From positions 40,464,353 to 40,528,352 of the forward strand of contig CM060198.1 of the NCBI GenBank assembly GCA_030549335.1: DNA of 64,000 nucleotides, read 5' to 3'. Below the pieces are notes generated by a model that saw nothing but the letters and a program-made list of their open reading frames with translations, did no database searches and was not told where the DNA came from. Each line of letters starts with the position of its first letter. Positions within the stretch are counted from its first letter, which is position 1. The DNA is from Pontederia crassipes. Taxonomy: Eukaryota; Streptophyta; Magnoliopsida; Commelinales; Pontederiaceae. Positions 8,668 through 19,338 of this stretch are shown one piece after another. The position numbers were made by a program, and so were the translations under genes.

Positions 8668-11600
8668 ATGGTTCGAATTCCTCCATTCCTTTCCTTCGCG
8701 TTAATGCTTTAATTTCAATTCACTGTTGCGTTTTCTCGTCTCAGCTCTTTGAATGCTTCACCTGTTGATCTCAACCTTTTGTGCGCAATGTATGTTTTTG
8801 TATTAAATTCGACAGGCCCCAAAGAAGGCTGTGAAGGCTCCCCCCAAGAAGAAAACGGTAATTGTTTCTACGATCAAAGCACCTGCCTTCTCTTCCAAAT
8901 GATGGCAAAAGGTCTCAAATATTTATGCGAATTTAACGATGGAATTTCTTTTGCGGATCAATGCAGGAAAAGTTTGTGAATCCTCTGTTTGAGAAGAGGC
9001 CGAAGCAGTTCGGTATTGGTGGGGCTCTCCCTGCTAAGAGGGATCTCCACCGGTTCGTAAAATGGCCGAAAGTTGTGCGCATCCAGCGACAGAGGAGAAT
9101 CCTGAAGCAGCGTTTGAAGGTTCCACCGGCGTTGAATCAGTTCACGCGAACACTGGATAAGAACCTAGGTACCCATTTCAGCGTTCAACAGATCAAACAG
9201 ATTTTTCCTTTTCTTTTATCTTAATTGTTCTAAGTCTTGTTATGTAACTTTAGGCATCGATGAGTTAGTACCATTGATTGAGAAAGTTTTTTCTCTTTGA
9301 ACTTTATTACATTACTTGTTGGTTCAATGGGATGTTAGTTCCTGTCAGAAATAGTTCATTCAACGCCTACAAAGTTCTAGATTATTTGGTGAATAACAAT
9401 ACCATTATTGACAGACAAAGTCAAAGTATTCTGATGATTTCCCACTGGGTTTCTTGTTATGTTAGTTAAAAAAATGCGCAAGAAGCTATTCAGTGCGAAT
9501 TTTCATACCTATACTCATATTCAATGTTGTCAAACACATGAAAGGGGAGAGCCGGAGAGAAACACGTAAATCGTGAACACGTAACACGACACGACTGATT
9601 CTACCAGATTTTTTTAAAATATTACATGTATACATTAGTGTATAAAATATATATATATAAACCCATGATATTAGTGGTGAGATGAAACCTTTTTTAACTT
9701 ATAAGTACAAAATGCAATATGCAAATTTCTAATTTTAACATAAATTCATGATATAATACCTATTTAATTATATACACATATATGTAGGAAAAATAGTAAT
9801 TCATGTAAAATTAGCACCTTAATAAATTGTAATAATAACAGAATAACAGCAAACCCATCAATATAGTTAATTAAAAAAAATAAGCATCAATAAATTTATA
9901 ATAATAACATCAATTAAAACATCAATAAATAATTTTCATTATTAATCTATAAAAAAATAAGACGACAATAAATTTTGAATAATAGCAGCAATGTATAAAT
10001 TCCACTTTATTAAACAAATAATAACTACTAGAATTATAAAAAAATGTTAGCCTAGTACCCCTGTGGCTCTGTTAGCAGAGAGAAGACTGGAAATGGAATC
10101 GTTAAAAAAAAAAAAAGAGAACGAGTGGAACCTGCTCCTAAGAAAGGGAGAGTGAGAAATTGCCAGAGAGGGAGAGAAAGAGAAAGGGAGAACGGGAAGA
10201 GAAAGGGAGAGAAACAGAAGGGGCAAGAGAAGGAGAGGGGAGAGAGAGAAAGGGAGAGAGTGCGGGAAGAGAAATGGCGAGACAGGGAGAGGGGGAGAAA
10301 GAGAAAGCACGAGACAGGGAGAGGGAGAGAAAGAGAAAGCGAGAGACAGGAAGAGGGAGAAAGAGAAAGGGCGAGTCAGGGAGAGGGAGAGAGAGAACCT
10401 GTTAGGTCGTCGGCGGCCGCGGCGGCAGTCAGCAACAGCATCAGATGAGGGGGGGCGGCGGCGGCAGTCAGCAACAGCGTCAGATGAGGGGAGGCGGCAG
10501 CAGTCTGCACAACGTCAGATGAGCAGGACGGCGGCGGCAGCAGAGCAGCAGGTCGGACAGCAAACAAAAGGAGAGATGAGTGTCTATCCTTTATAAAAGG
10601 TAAAAGAAACAAGATTGTGGGATTGGTGGAGTTGTGCGTCTCCACCGATCCTACGGGCCAGCACGCGATCCTACCGCGTGCTGGCCAAAAACGTTTCCAG
10701 GTGAGATCGAGCACGAAATGCAGAGGTGGAATCGTAAAGTAGGACGTTTTTATGTGTCAGCACGCGTTTTTGACAACATTGCTCATATTAGTGGTTTGTC
10801 TTTGGTGTGACTATGTTTGATGATATTGCTGCTTTCTTAGTTCAAATCTGACTCATGAGTGAGCCTTACTAGTTCACTGCAAATGGAAAATGCAGTGTAT
10901 ATTTTATTATTACTTTTGGTTAGACAGCTCTTTGAAATTCTGTTTAGTTCTGTAAAATGCAAACTTTTATAGAGTTTACATAAAACATCTATGTGTGATT
11001 CAGTTTTGTGATGCTATCTTATATTGATATTTAGCCTTTAGAAGTTACAAAATAGCTCATTATGGATTATGTGGTAGTTGTTTGTTTGAGACTATATTAG
11101 TCTTTGTAGTGACATAAATCATAATTTCTAGGTTTAATGGATATTTGTGTTCATTTAAAAAAAATTCATATTTGCCTTGCCATCAATATATCCGCCTTGT
11201 TTTCTTAAAGAAAATGCATATTGGCCTTGTCAATGTATCTGATTTGTGTTTTTTAATGTTGAAGCAACTAACTTATTCAAGATGCTTCTGAAGTATCGTC
11301 CTGAGGACAGAGCTGCGAAAAAGGAAAGACTTTTGAAGAGAGCTCAGGCTGAATCTGAAGGGAAGACTGCTGAATCTAAAAAACCTATTGTGGTTAAGTA
11401 TGGGCTCAACCATGTGACTTACCTCATTGAACAGGTCTGTGCCTTTATTTAAGTGCTAAATAGTTCTAGTCTAGAAGTTTGCAAATGATATGGTTCTCTT
11501 GATAATACTTCTAGTAATTTTACATGCATAACTGTTATTCTTTGATGATTAATTTAATTGTTTTTATATGATTGAATTCTCTACCTTGTCTTTATAGTTT

Positions 11601-12139
11601 CTATTAACCTCATCCTTATTTTTCATTTGTACAGAATAAGGCCCAACTTGTTGTTATTGCTCATGATGTTGATCCCATTGAGCTGGTAGTTTGGTTGCCT
11701 GCCTTGTGCCGGAAGATGGAAATTCCTTACTGCATTGTGAAGGGAAAAGCACGCCTTGGTGCAGTAAGAATTTGGCCTTTGTTTTACTGTCAAAAATAGT
11801 CTTTAGTACCTTTCACTTATCATTCATTTTCTTTGCAAAAGATTGTCCACAAGAAAACTGCATCTGTCTTGTGTTTGACCACTGTGAAAAATGAGGACAA
11901 GTTGGAGTTCAGTAAAATTTTAGAGGCTATCAAGGTTAGTAGCTAAGTTTTTTAGTTTGGTATTTCATGAACTTCTACAGTTGAACTGACTATTTCCTAC
12001 GCTTCAGGCCAACTTCAATGATAAGTACGATGAGATCCGTAAGAAATGGGGTGGTGGGATTATGGGCTCCAAATCTCAGGCTAAAACGAAGGCCAAGGAG
12101 AGGATTCTTGCTAAAGAAGCTGCCCAGAGGATGAGCTAG
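8668..12139 (+). CDS. RPL7A: 60S ribosomal protein L7a (eL8), seven coding exons
   Basis: Encodes large-subunit ribosomal protein eL8 (cytosolic 60S), an RNA-binding protein of the L7Ae/L30e fold that joins early pre-60S particles. Coding exons, read from GT-AG junctions and frame continuity, are 8,668-8,670, 8,816-8,857, 8,967-9,168, 11,265-11,434, 11,635-11,763, 11,842-11,934 and 12,008-12,139 (stop TAG). They total 771 nt, or 256 residues, against about 257 in the Arabidopsis protein as I recall it. The first coding exon is just the ATG. The product opens [15 protein letters not shown] (basic tail), then [74 protein letters not shown] (L7Ae core) and a C-terminus [16 protein letters not shown]. 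No frame damage is seen, so the gene looks functional. Intron 3 (9,169-11,264) is large because of a hAT insertion. Exon edges are inferred from conserved protein continuity; transcript data were not available. Confidence 0.96.
10130..10401 (+). repeat. Long purine (GA-rich) tract inside the hAT element
   Basis: About 270 bp of almost pure A/G on the plus strand, built of varied GAGAGGGAGA, GAAAGAGAAAG and GGAGAGAGAG units. Open frames across it, predicting Arg/Glu-rich peptides, are composition artefacts and not genes. The tract is transcribed within RPL7a intron 3. Confidence 0.9.
10402..10555. repeat. GC-rich degenerate tandem repeat inside the hAT element
   Basis: Three to four degenerate units of about 40-45 bp, each GGCGGCGGCAG followed by TCAGCAACAGC(G/A)TCAGATGAG. 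They sit directly after the purine tract and just before the right subterminal region of the hAT element. Confidence 0.75.
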
Positions 12140-12912
12140 ACGTTTCTTTTGTAATATTGTTTTGGATGTTTGTGAGTCTGTAGTTTGGTAGACCAAGAAC
12201 CCTTCCGTTGTCCTTAATTTTTGCATGGATTATGCATTTATAACATGTATCGAGCATTTGTTTTTTTAATGTGCAATTTTAAATGTTGCTTCAGCCGACT
12301 CCTTTTCCTGCTCTTTGTTGTGATTCTCTGTGCCTTTGATCAAGTCATGTTTTGATTCCTGCTTTCCCTTAATTTACGTATGAGATGGACGATGTATGGG
12401 GAAATGAAGCATGATCAATACTTTTTCTAAGCACTCTTCAACCGTATTGCGCAGTTTACCAATTATGTTTAAATTTGATTGTGATGGTTCCTAGTACAAG
12501 TCTTTTGGATCTTCTGCATATCTGCCCCCTTTCAGACCGTAGTCCTCGTTTACCATTATCAGTGCTTGCTCCAATCTCCTTGAGCTGCCGTGCCAATGAT
12601 AGATTATTTTTTCTTTGTTTTTGTTTTGTTTTTAGAATTACATGCCTTATTCGAAAATAATAGGTTATATTATTTTGTATAGCGCCAAGGCAACTGAATT
12701 AACCGGTTGAATTGACTCCACATTTTCCGTCTTGCGTATCTGATGATCGAGTCATCTTATCCTTCGCAGTACATGACATGATCGAATGTTTATATAAATG
12801 GCGACTCCAGGAGCTACTAGGTTTAAGCATTTCAATATTTATTTAGGTTTAAACATTCATATCCTAAACTTAGATTCTAAAATGCGACGGAGTTTTTCCT
12901 ACTATAGTTTAT
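12140..12912. other. 3' flank of RPL7a, no further gene seen
   Basis: Contains the 3' untranslated region of RPL7a just after the stop and then AT-rich intergenic DNA. I see no convincing open frame, RNA gene or repeat. The exact polyadenylation site cannot be placed from sequence alone. Confidence 0.6.
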
Positions 12913-13278
12913 TTTTTTAGGTTATTTTCTTAAATCTCTTAAATTATCACGATTTTCATATAACCTAAAAAGTACTACTTATTTTACATTTTTCACTTTA
13001 ATCCTTTCATTGCATTTTGTTAATTTTATTTTTTATTTGTTAAATGATTGAAATGTCTTTCAACAAACTCTTCTATTTTTAATGTTAAAAAATAATATAC
13101 AAAACTAAAAAATATAAAAACTTTGGTCCAAGAGAGGGCATTAATATATAATAATAAATTGAAAATTTTTAATATTTTTATTAATTTTTAATATATAAAA
13201 AAGAGAAGAGTTTCTGAAAAGATTTTTTAGTCTTTTCACAAATGTGAAAAAATAAAAATAACAAAAAAGTTAAAGACA
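12913..13278. mobile_element. Left arm of an inverted-repeat (MITE-like) element
   Basis: 12,913-13,007 is an imperfect reverse complement of 15,611-15,720; shared words include TTATTTTCTTAAAT, TATCACGATTTT and TTTTTCACTTTA, by eye about 75% identity over roughly 100 bp. With the solo LTR at 13,284-15,605 set aside, the two arms enclose a unit of about 0.5 kb, the form of a foldback MITE. I could not fix its outer ends or target duplication, so the superfamily is open. Confidence 0.6.
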
Positions 13279-13283
13279 TGAGG

Positions 13284-15605
13284 TGTAGCACCCCGAAATT
13301 CGACCCGCCACGTGGCGCGATATCCTTCCGGAACGCTATCCTATTCTTATCTTTGTTTGACTCTTTTGTTGACCCAAATGGTCAAGGAAAGTGACACGTA
13401 AGCGAAAGACTTATCAAATAAAATAATACCACAATAAGAGAAGAATGCAGAAGCAAAAAGGGTTAACATATATCAAATTGTCTTGATAAGGAACATAGTG
13501 CGGAAGCAAATGATAACATCCCATGGTCTTAGTTTGAAGCAGTAACGAGGAGAGTATGAGTACTAAACATAAAAACGACGACGATCGATCAAAATATGAT
13601 AAGATCCATCTGAGTGGATATGCCACTTAGTATAACGGATAAACACACGACTCATACTAGACATAATCATGACCACATGCGCATGCCACCCAGAGTGAAG
13701 TCGCCGCGCGCACACCATCACGTCATGAGCAACCAGCATGTATCTGTGGGGATCACACAGGGGAGCAAGCTCAACCGTTAGCATAAAGTTAAGTGTGAGT
13801 TCATATAGGCCATACGATAATTCCATCAGAATAAGCATGGAGTAAAACATATAAATCGTATGTGATGGAAAATGGATCAATGTAAATGATCAATAAAGCA
13901 CCATGAGCACTTGCTCATTATTCAAGTTCTTTCATTCATTTGGGACCATTCATTCATTAATATTTTTCATTCTTTCATTTGTTCCATCATTTCATTTCTT
14001 TTATTTCCATTCCATTCCATTGGAAGAGCTCTTCATTTATTTAAGGAAATACCATTGCCTGCACTCGTAGTGCTACTATCTAGACTAATGTAGACTAGTG
14101 GGTGATCAATGCCACGGCTAGCCCCGTCGGGCTTGGATGACCTCGTACCATGAGGATGCATCCAAAGTGGAGAGAAACTCCCATCTAGATAGAACAAATG
14201 GTAATCCGCGGGGAAGTGCCTTGCTTAGGGCTCGTCAACTTCCCTTATCAATATGGACCTTTCTTTCAACCTGAGGATCGATCAAGGTCGTATGGAGCAT
14301 AGCTCCGAATCATTCTTTTAGTTCAATTAATTCTTTAATAAATCAGTTGGACAGAAGATTTATAAATCAGAGGAGTTCGATTTAAGTCATGTTCTTCTTT
14401 GTCCACATAACGGTCGACCATTATTAAAACGGTCGCCCGTTATAAGTCACATAACGGTCGACGTTTAGTAAAATGGTCGCCGTTATAAGTCAAATCAGCG
14501 GTCGTCCGATAACATAAAATGGACGCCCGTTTGTCAGTCTTTCGATCGATCGAAAAGGTAGCGGTCAGCCGTTTGATGCTCGTTCTTTATTCATTTCATT
14601 AATTGTACTATCGGTCGACCATGAGGAAATTCGGTTGATCGTTATGAACAGTGTCATCTTCTCCGTCGACGATCAGACGGACTTCTCCGTCGATGGTCGA
14701 AAATTATTCCGGCAAGAAGGCCCAGATCAGTCGACCGTTAATGATATCGGTTGCCCGATTGGTCATGTCGAGTCTCGACATTTTCCAATTCGATCGTCCG
14801 AAATGATATCGGACTTCCGTTCTGGTTTATAACGATCGACCGTCATAAAAATGGTCGCCCATTATGGCTATGACAGCACTCTTGCTGAGTTGAATCGGAT
14901 GCCCGAAATGGTATCGGTCGACCATTTTTCTTCGACAGAAAATCGAATCTTCATGTTTTCAATCAATTTTCACTATGAACAATCCTAAACTCGTGCCAAC
15001 ATGATTCCTAACATTTATAATGCTTCAAGGATGTATTCTAATAATAGATTTCATACTTAGACCCTACTTTCGCAAAATGGATTATTCTTCATATACACAA
15101 TTCGTAATGTCACGAAATCATTCGATATTGTCATGAAATCACAAAGAAACTAATAGGCATCATTACTCTAACCACATAGCATGATTTCCAACCATTCTAT
15201 CACTAAATCGAGTCCTTAAAAACATGCGAATCCTTTCGGAATCAACCCATGACCCAGATCCCGAACAACACACCTTAATGCCTATGAATTTGAGGTTCAT
15301 TCGTGCGTTGTTCGGGTTCCAGTCGCTGGCTGGTGCTCGCCGTTGTTCCTTCGCTCCCTGGCCGCGCACGTCGTCGAAGAAGAGGAGAAAGGGTGGGGAA
15401 GAAAAAAAACCGTGAGAAAGGGTGAGGGGGAGAGATTTTATAATGTTGTAGTTGTCTCTTCCCCTCCCCCATTTCTGAACGTGTCATGCCATTGAAGAGG
15501 GGAGAGGAAGGGGAGAAGGTAGAGAAGAGGAAGAGGAAGGGCTCAACTCTTCTCCTTCTTCTCTCTCTCTCTCTTTTTTTTTTGTAAAAACTGCTGAGCG
15601 TTACA
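13284..15605 (-). mobile_element. Solo LTR, Ty3/gypsy, with TGAGG target duplication
   Basis: A 2,322-bp LTR starting TGTAGCACCCCG and ending GCGTTACA, flanked by TGAGG at 13,279-13,283 and 15,606-15,610. It is the same family as 44,690-47,012, which is 2,323 bp and also ends GCGTTACA. The shared text includes TAATAAATAAAATAATA-like and CATCTAGATAGA segments. A TATA-like word in minus orientation lies near 15,440. No internal region is attached. Orientation is inferred from the related LTR layout. Confidence 0.88.
14405..14940. repeat. Dense array of GGTCGACC-like motifs within the solo LTR
   Basis: About 17 copies of a 10-13 bp motif close to CGGTCGACCGTTA or CGGTCGCCCGTTA are scattered at 15-50 bp intervals. 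Several are palindromic (GGTCGACC near 14,412, 14,613 and 14,917). At the matching position in the related solo LTR (about 45,733-45,790) there is only a short stub. Confidence 0.8.
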
Positions 15606-15610
15606 TGAGG

Positions 15611-15720
15611 ACTAAAGTGAAAAAAGTGATAAAGTTTAAGAATATCGTAATATAAGTTCGTACTTTGAAATTGGCTACGAAAAATCGTGATAGTTTAAAT
15701 GAAATTTAAGGAAATAATCT
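15611..15720. mobile_element. Right arm of the inverted-repeat (MITE-like) element
   Basis: Reverse-complement partner of 12,913-13,007; it resumes directly after the TGAGG duplication of the solo LTR, so the MITE-like unit is older than that LTR. It carries the ACTAAAGTGAAAAAAGTG and AAAATCGTGATAGTTTAAAT blocks. Confidence 0.6.
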
Positions 15721-15851
15721 TTGTTGTTTTTCTTAGTTTAGCTAAGCATTTCTCATGCTTATCATGCGATTCAGCATCGGAAGCATAGAGGGAGCAAAAG
15801 ACAAGGAACAATGAGAAGGAAAAGAAAATGATAAGTTCATGACGACGGCAT

Positions 15852-18475
15852 TGTAAAGACCCAAAATCCACTCTAAAAATTTTGGACATTTAGAAAAATT
15901 TCTTCATACATCATTTAATAGCGAAAAACTTGACAATTTAGAGAAAATCATAATAAATAAAAGCTTTTATTAATCCTATCATAACTAATAATTAAAAAAC
16001 ATTAATTACCTAAACCTTCATTACATTATTAATCTCAATGTTCATCTAGAACTATAGGACTTATTTAATCCTAAGCATGTGTAACATTTCGTCATGAGCT
16101 TGAGCTGCCATCCATTACCTAATCATGGTTACCTATACGGATCCAGAGTGTAGGATTTCCCAATTAGCGTATGTAAAGGTCATGCATGCCATGCTATCCT
16201 ATCATATGATACTGCATGCGATGTATGATTATCATAATAACAATATATATGAACATGCATGCCATGAACTATATCATAAACCTTATATGACAATACTTCA
16301 TGCTTAGATTCATCATACAACATTCATATAACATAAACATCATGTCATACCTACTTTACTTCGGATCCATCATATGTAAGTATCATACAATAAAAACATA
16401 CATTCATATCATTCATACATAATCATAACATATCATTTCACTTCACTTCCATTGTCATGTACATTCTAGGAGTTTCTTCATAACTCCTTAATCCTTACTA
16501 CTTGACTTTTTTCATACTTTACATCTCCTGAGGGTTGATTTATAACCCTTTGGATATTCTTTCATTCTTTTTTTCTTTCTTTATTATGTGATTGTTCATG
16601 TGTCATCTTCATCTTTCATTTTTTATCACATAATAACATCTTGACTTTCATTTCATATTATAAGTCATACTTAGGAACACACATCATAATAGTGAGGGAC
16701 TTTATTCCTAGTCATCTTTAGAAATACACACACTTTATGATAAGAGACATTGTTCTTTTTAAAGTACATACACAAATGTAGAACTTTACTTCTCAGGTTT
16801 AGGTCCCCTTGAAGTACATACATAAGTGTAGGATTTTACTTTCCATCTTTATTTCATCATTATTTTAACCTTCATTCTCTGTTGTAAGATACGTTGAAGT
16901 TAACTTTATTTTTATTCTTACTTTATCTCATAATATCTTTGATCTTAACATAGTTGAAATAATCATATCACATCATCACATTGGCTAGCTAGGCCACATC
17001 CTTGGGAACACACACATCATAATAGTGCGAGACTTTATTTCAAAGAATATGTACACTATAATAGTGAGGGACTTTATTTTAGAGAATACACACTTTATGG
17101 TGAGGGACTTTGTTCCCTAAGAAGCATATACACAAATGCAAGATTTTACTTCGTGGGCTTAGGTCCCCTTGAAGTATATACATAGGTGCAAGACTTTGCT
17201 TCCCACTATTGATGAGTAACAAGGACATTCTTCTTCAACTTTAGTTTCATTATGCTTTGCAATACAATAATCATTCATATCAATCATTCATCTTTTAGCC
17301 TAATTACGATTGACCATGTCTAAACGTGTGTCTAGGTGATCGTCAATACATCAATCAATATTTCATGAATAACATCATATATAAAATGTATGAAACATAA
17401 AAAATCATTATACATCAACAAATAAATGTATTTGGAATGTATATAAACATTTAAAGAAAATGCATAATATTAACATAACAATTGTTGACATATATAATAA
17501 TATACCAACATTCTTTATTTGACAATTCTAACACATCATCAATAAAAAATTATAGCTCAATAAGTAGATGTTAATTTTGATTGATTCTAATTTTCCTACA
17601 AACTATACTTTCATAGGAATCACATATAAAATTCATGGATTTTATATTTTTGGAATTTAATTCCAGAAATTCATACAACTATCGAGATCTATTCTTTACA
17701 TAGTAATCTAGAAGTAGACACTAAAATATTAATAATTTAATTTAAACTTATTATTTTTAAATGATTCTAATTTTCACAGAACACTAACCTTTAACTTGTG
17801 AATAAATTTCAGACCCTAATTCAGTATTTCTGATTTATCAATTTTGTCTTGCCGTTATCCAAGATAGAATGACAGTAGTCCGGTGTTTGGATCATAACTA
17901 TTTTTATGCATATTCAAATGCAGATGAAACAAATTTCTCTAGGAACTAGACATCGAGTGTTTTGCATCCATATATTATTTTTAATTTTTGGATAAGTAAA
18001 ATCTACCCAAATAATTATTACAAAATAGTCACTAATTCAAGAGATTATGCAACATAAATCATGCAACCCTCAATCAAAATCCCTATCAAGAACAAGGTGT
18101 TCTTGAAACTCTCAATCAAAACAAAAGATCATTGAGAGGGGAGAGAGGGTTGGATCCCCTTTACATACCTTTGAATTTTAGATCTAAAATCCCCCTTTTC
18201 CTAATCAATCTTGTGCTCCTTCTTCATCATCTAGAAGGCTTTAGGTCTTCTTGTCCTTTTCCTAGAAATCTTGATCTCAAAACATAGACACCATGAAAAA
18301 TAGGACTATAGATCTTCTAGCCTTAGGCTCTTCTTGGTGGAGAAGAAAAAGAGAGAAGAGGAGATGATGGTTAGGTTTTTGGGGAATTAATAGAATTATT
18401 GATCTTTTATATAGAATTTTAGGGTTTTGATCAAAATGTCCGAATATCCTTATCTTAAAATTTGGGGATGTTATA
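15852..18475. mobile_element. Solo LTR, Ty3/gypsy, near-matching target duplication
   Basis: A 2.62-kb stretch from TGTAAAGACCCAAAAT to ATTTGGGGATGTTATA, whose ends are mutually inverted as in Tekay-type LTRs. Flanks are GGCAT (15,847-15,851) and AGCAT (18,476-18,480), a 4/5 match to a target duplication. The first 1.5 kb resembles 2,786-3,935. There is no attached coding region. Confidence 0.7.
16670..17212. repeat. Internal duplication and short tandem units inside the LTR
   Basis: Two blocks (about 16,672-16,848 and 17,007-17,211) share ACACATCATAATAGTG, AGGGACTTTATT and GGTCCCCTTGAAGTA in the same order. Within each block a unit of about 35-45 bp (ACACTTTATG...GACTTTGTT) recurs. Confidence 0.65.
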
Positions 18476-19338
18476 AGCATAGTATCATATATTTCTTTTA
18501 CAGTTCAATTATCTGACTCATCTGCTTCTGCACTTACTTTGAAATGATCGGTTTTGGGACACATAAATGATGATGTTAAAAAGCTGATGACTTGATAATG
18601 ATGAGCCACCATAAGTTTAAAAAGGTGCAATCTAACAGCGCAAAGAAAGTCAACCAATTGCTTGAGTTTGCTTCATCTTGAACATCACATATGGATAAAT
18701 CGGTGTGATACCATCTTCGTGTATTCTATACAATCTACTTCGTATTACTAGATATATCATTTGTATCATTTGTAAGAACACTTAACATTAAACAAATCTA
18801 CTTCTCAAAGTCATTTTTTTCGTACAAAAAGGTTCACTTTTAATCATGGCGCCCATGGTGTCCGAAGATGTAACATTTCCGAAGTTAGCCCCACGACATG
18901 TGTCACGAGCGAATTTTGGAGTGTGTTACATGGTGGACAGTGCAATGGTTGACACCATGTCAATGAAACGCCACAAGAATAAGCAGTGGAAAATGATAAA
19001 ACTTTTAAAACTAAAATACTTGGAAACATAATGGAAGCGATAAATCATAATGGATCACATGATACTAATCCCAATAACATCAAAGTATACTATGATGGAT
19101 AGCCAAATACAAAGAGACTCGAAGTCCACAATGTAACAACTCCATAATGTTTCATTACATGAGGACATATAACATAATCCATAATAATGGTCCGTAGGCC
19201 GACTCTCACGAGACCCATGATCACTATGACACACTAAGGCCCAACATAAGGTAGAGACTGTTGTGAAAGATAATGCAGTTATGGGGTAATCGACGTTTAA
19301 ATGCCAGATGCAGGCATGTGAAGATCAGATTCCCTTTT
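18476..19338. other. Unassigned, includes an LTR-like piece
   Basis: No gene seen. From 18,867 the text TGTAACATTTCCGAAG resembles the end of a Tekay-type LTR, and the following 300 bp has the GTGGAAAATGATAAAAC style seen in such LTRs, but I cannot fix ends. The rest is AT-rich without features. Confidence 0.4.

Larger units (their letters stand above)
9522..10781. mobile_element. Non-autonomous hAT transposon in intron 3 of RPL7a
   Basis: A 1,260-bp element bounded by 13-bp terminal inverted repeats: CAATGTTGTCAAA at 9,522-9,534 and its exact complement TTTGACAACATTG at 10,769-10,781. It is flanked by an 8-bp direct duplication, CTCATATT, at 9,514-9,521 and 10,782-10,789. An 8-bp duplication and an end starting CAATG (the loose YARNG hAT pattern) point to the hAT superfamily. 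Subterminal regions are rich in CACG/CGTG words, as in hAT ends. No transposase coding is visible; the interior is AT-rich on the left and purine- and GC-rich on the right. Confidence 0.92.

Noticed and set aside
10125-10448. Overlapping open frames predicting Arg/Glu-rich proteins on both strands
   Set aside because: They arise from the purine tract and GC repeats inside the hAT element in an intron; there is no conserved domain or coding-type variation.
11540-11640. Possible box C (TGATGA) of an intronic snoRNA in RPL7a intron 4
   Set aside because: No box D (CTGA) at a suitable distance and no terminal stem could be found; another TGATGA in intron 3 (about 10,815) has CTGA too close.
14405-14940. 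Host CpG-island promoter
   Set aside because: The CpG density comes from repeated GGTCGACC-type words inside a solo LTR with a target duplication; no adjoining gene is seen.
15852-19309. Longer LTR ending at 19,309 with an exact GGCAT duplication
   Set aside because: The sequence at 19,309 (GATGCA) does not look like an LTR end of this family, while ATTTGGGGATGTTATA at 18,475 does; the 4/5 duplication there is preferred.
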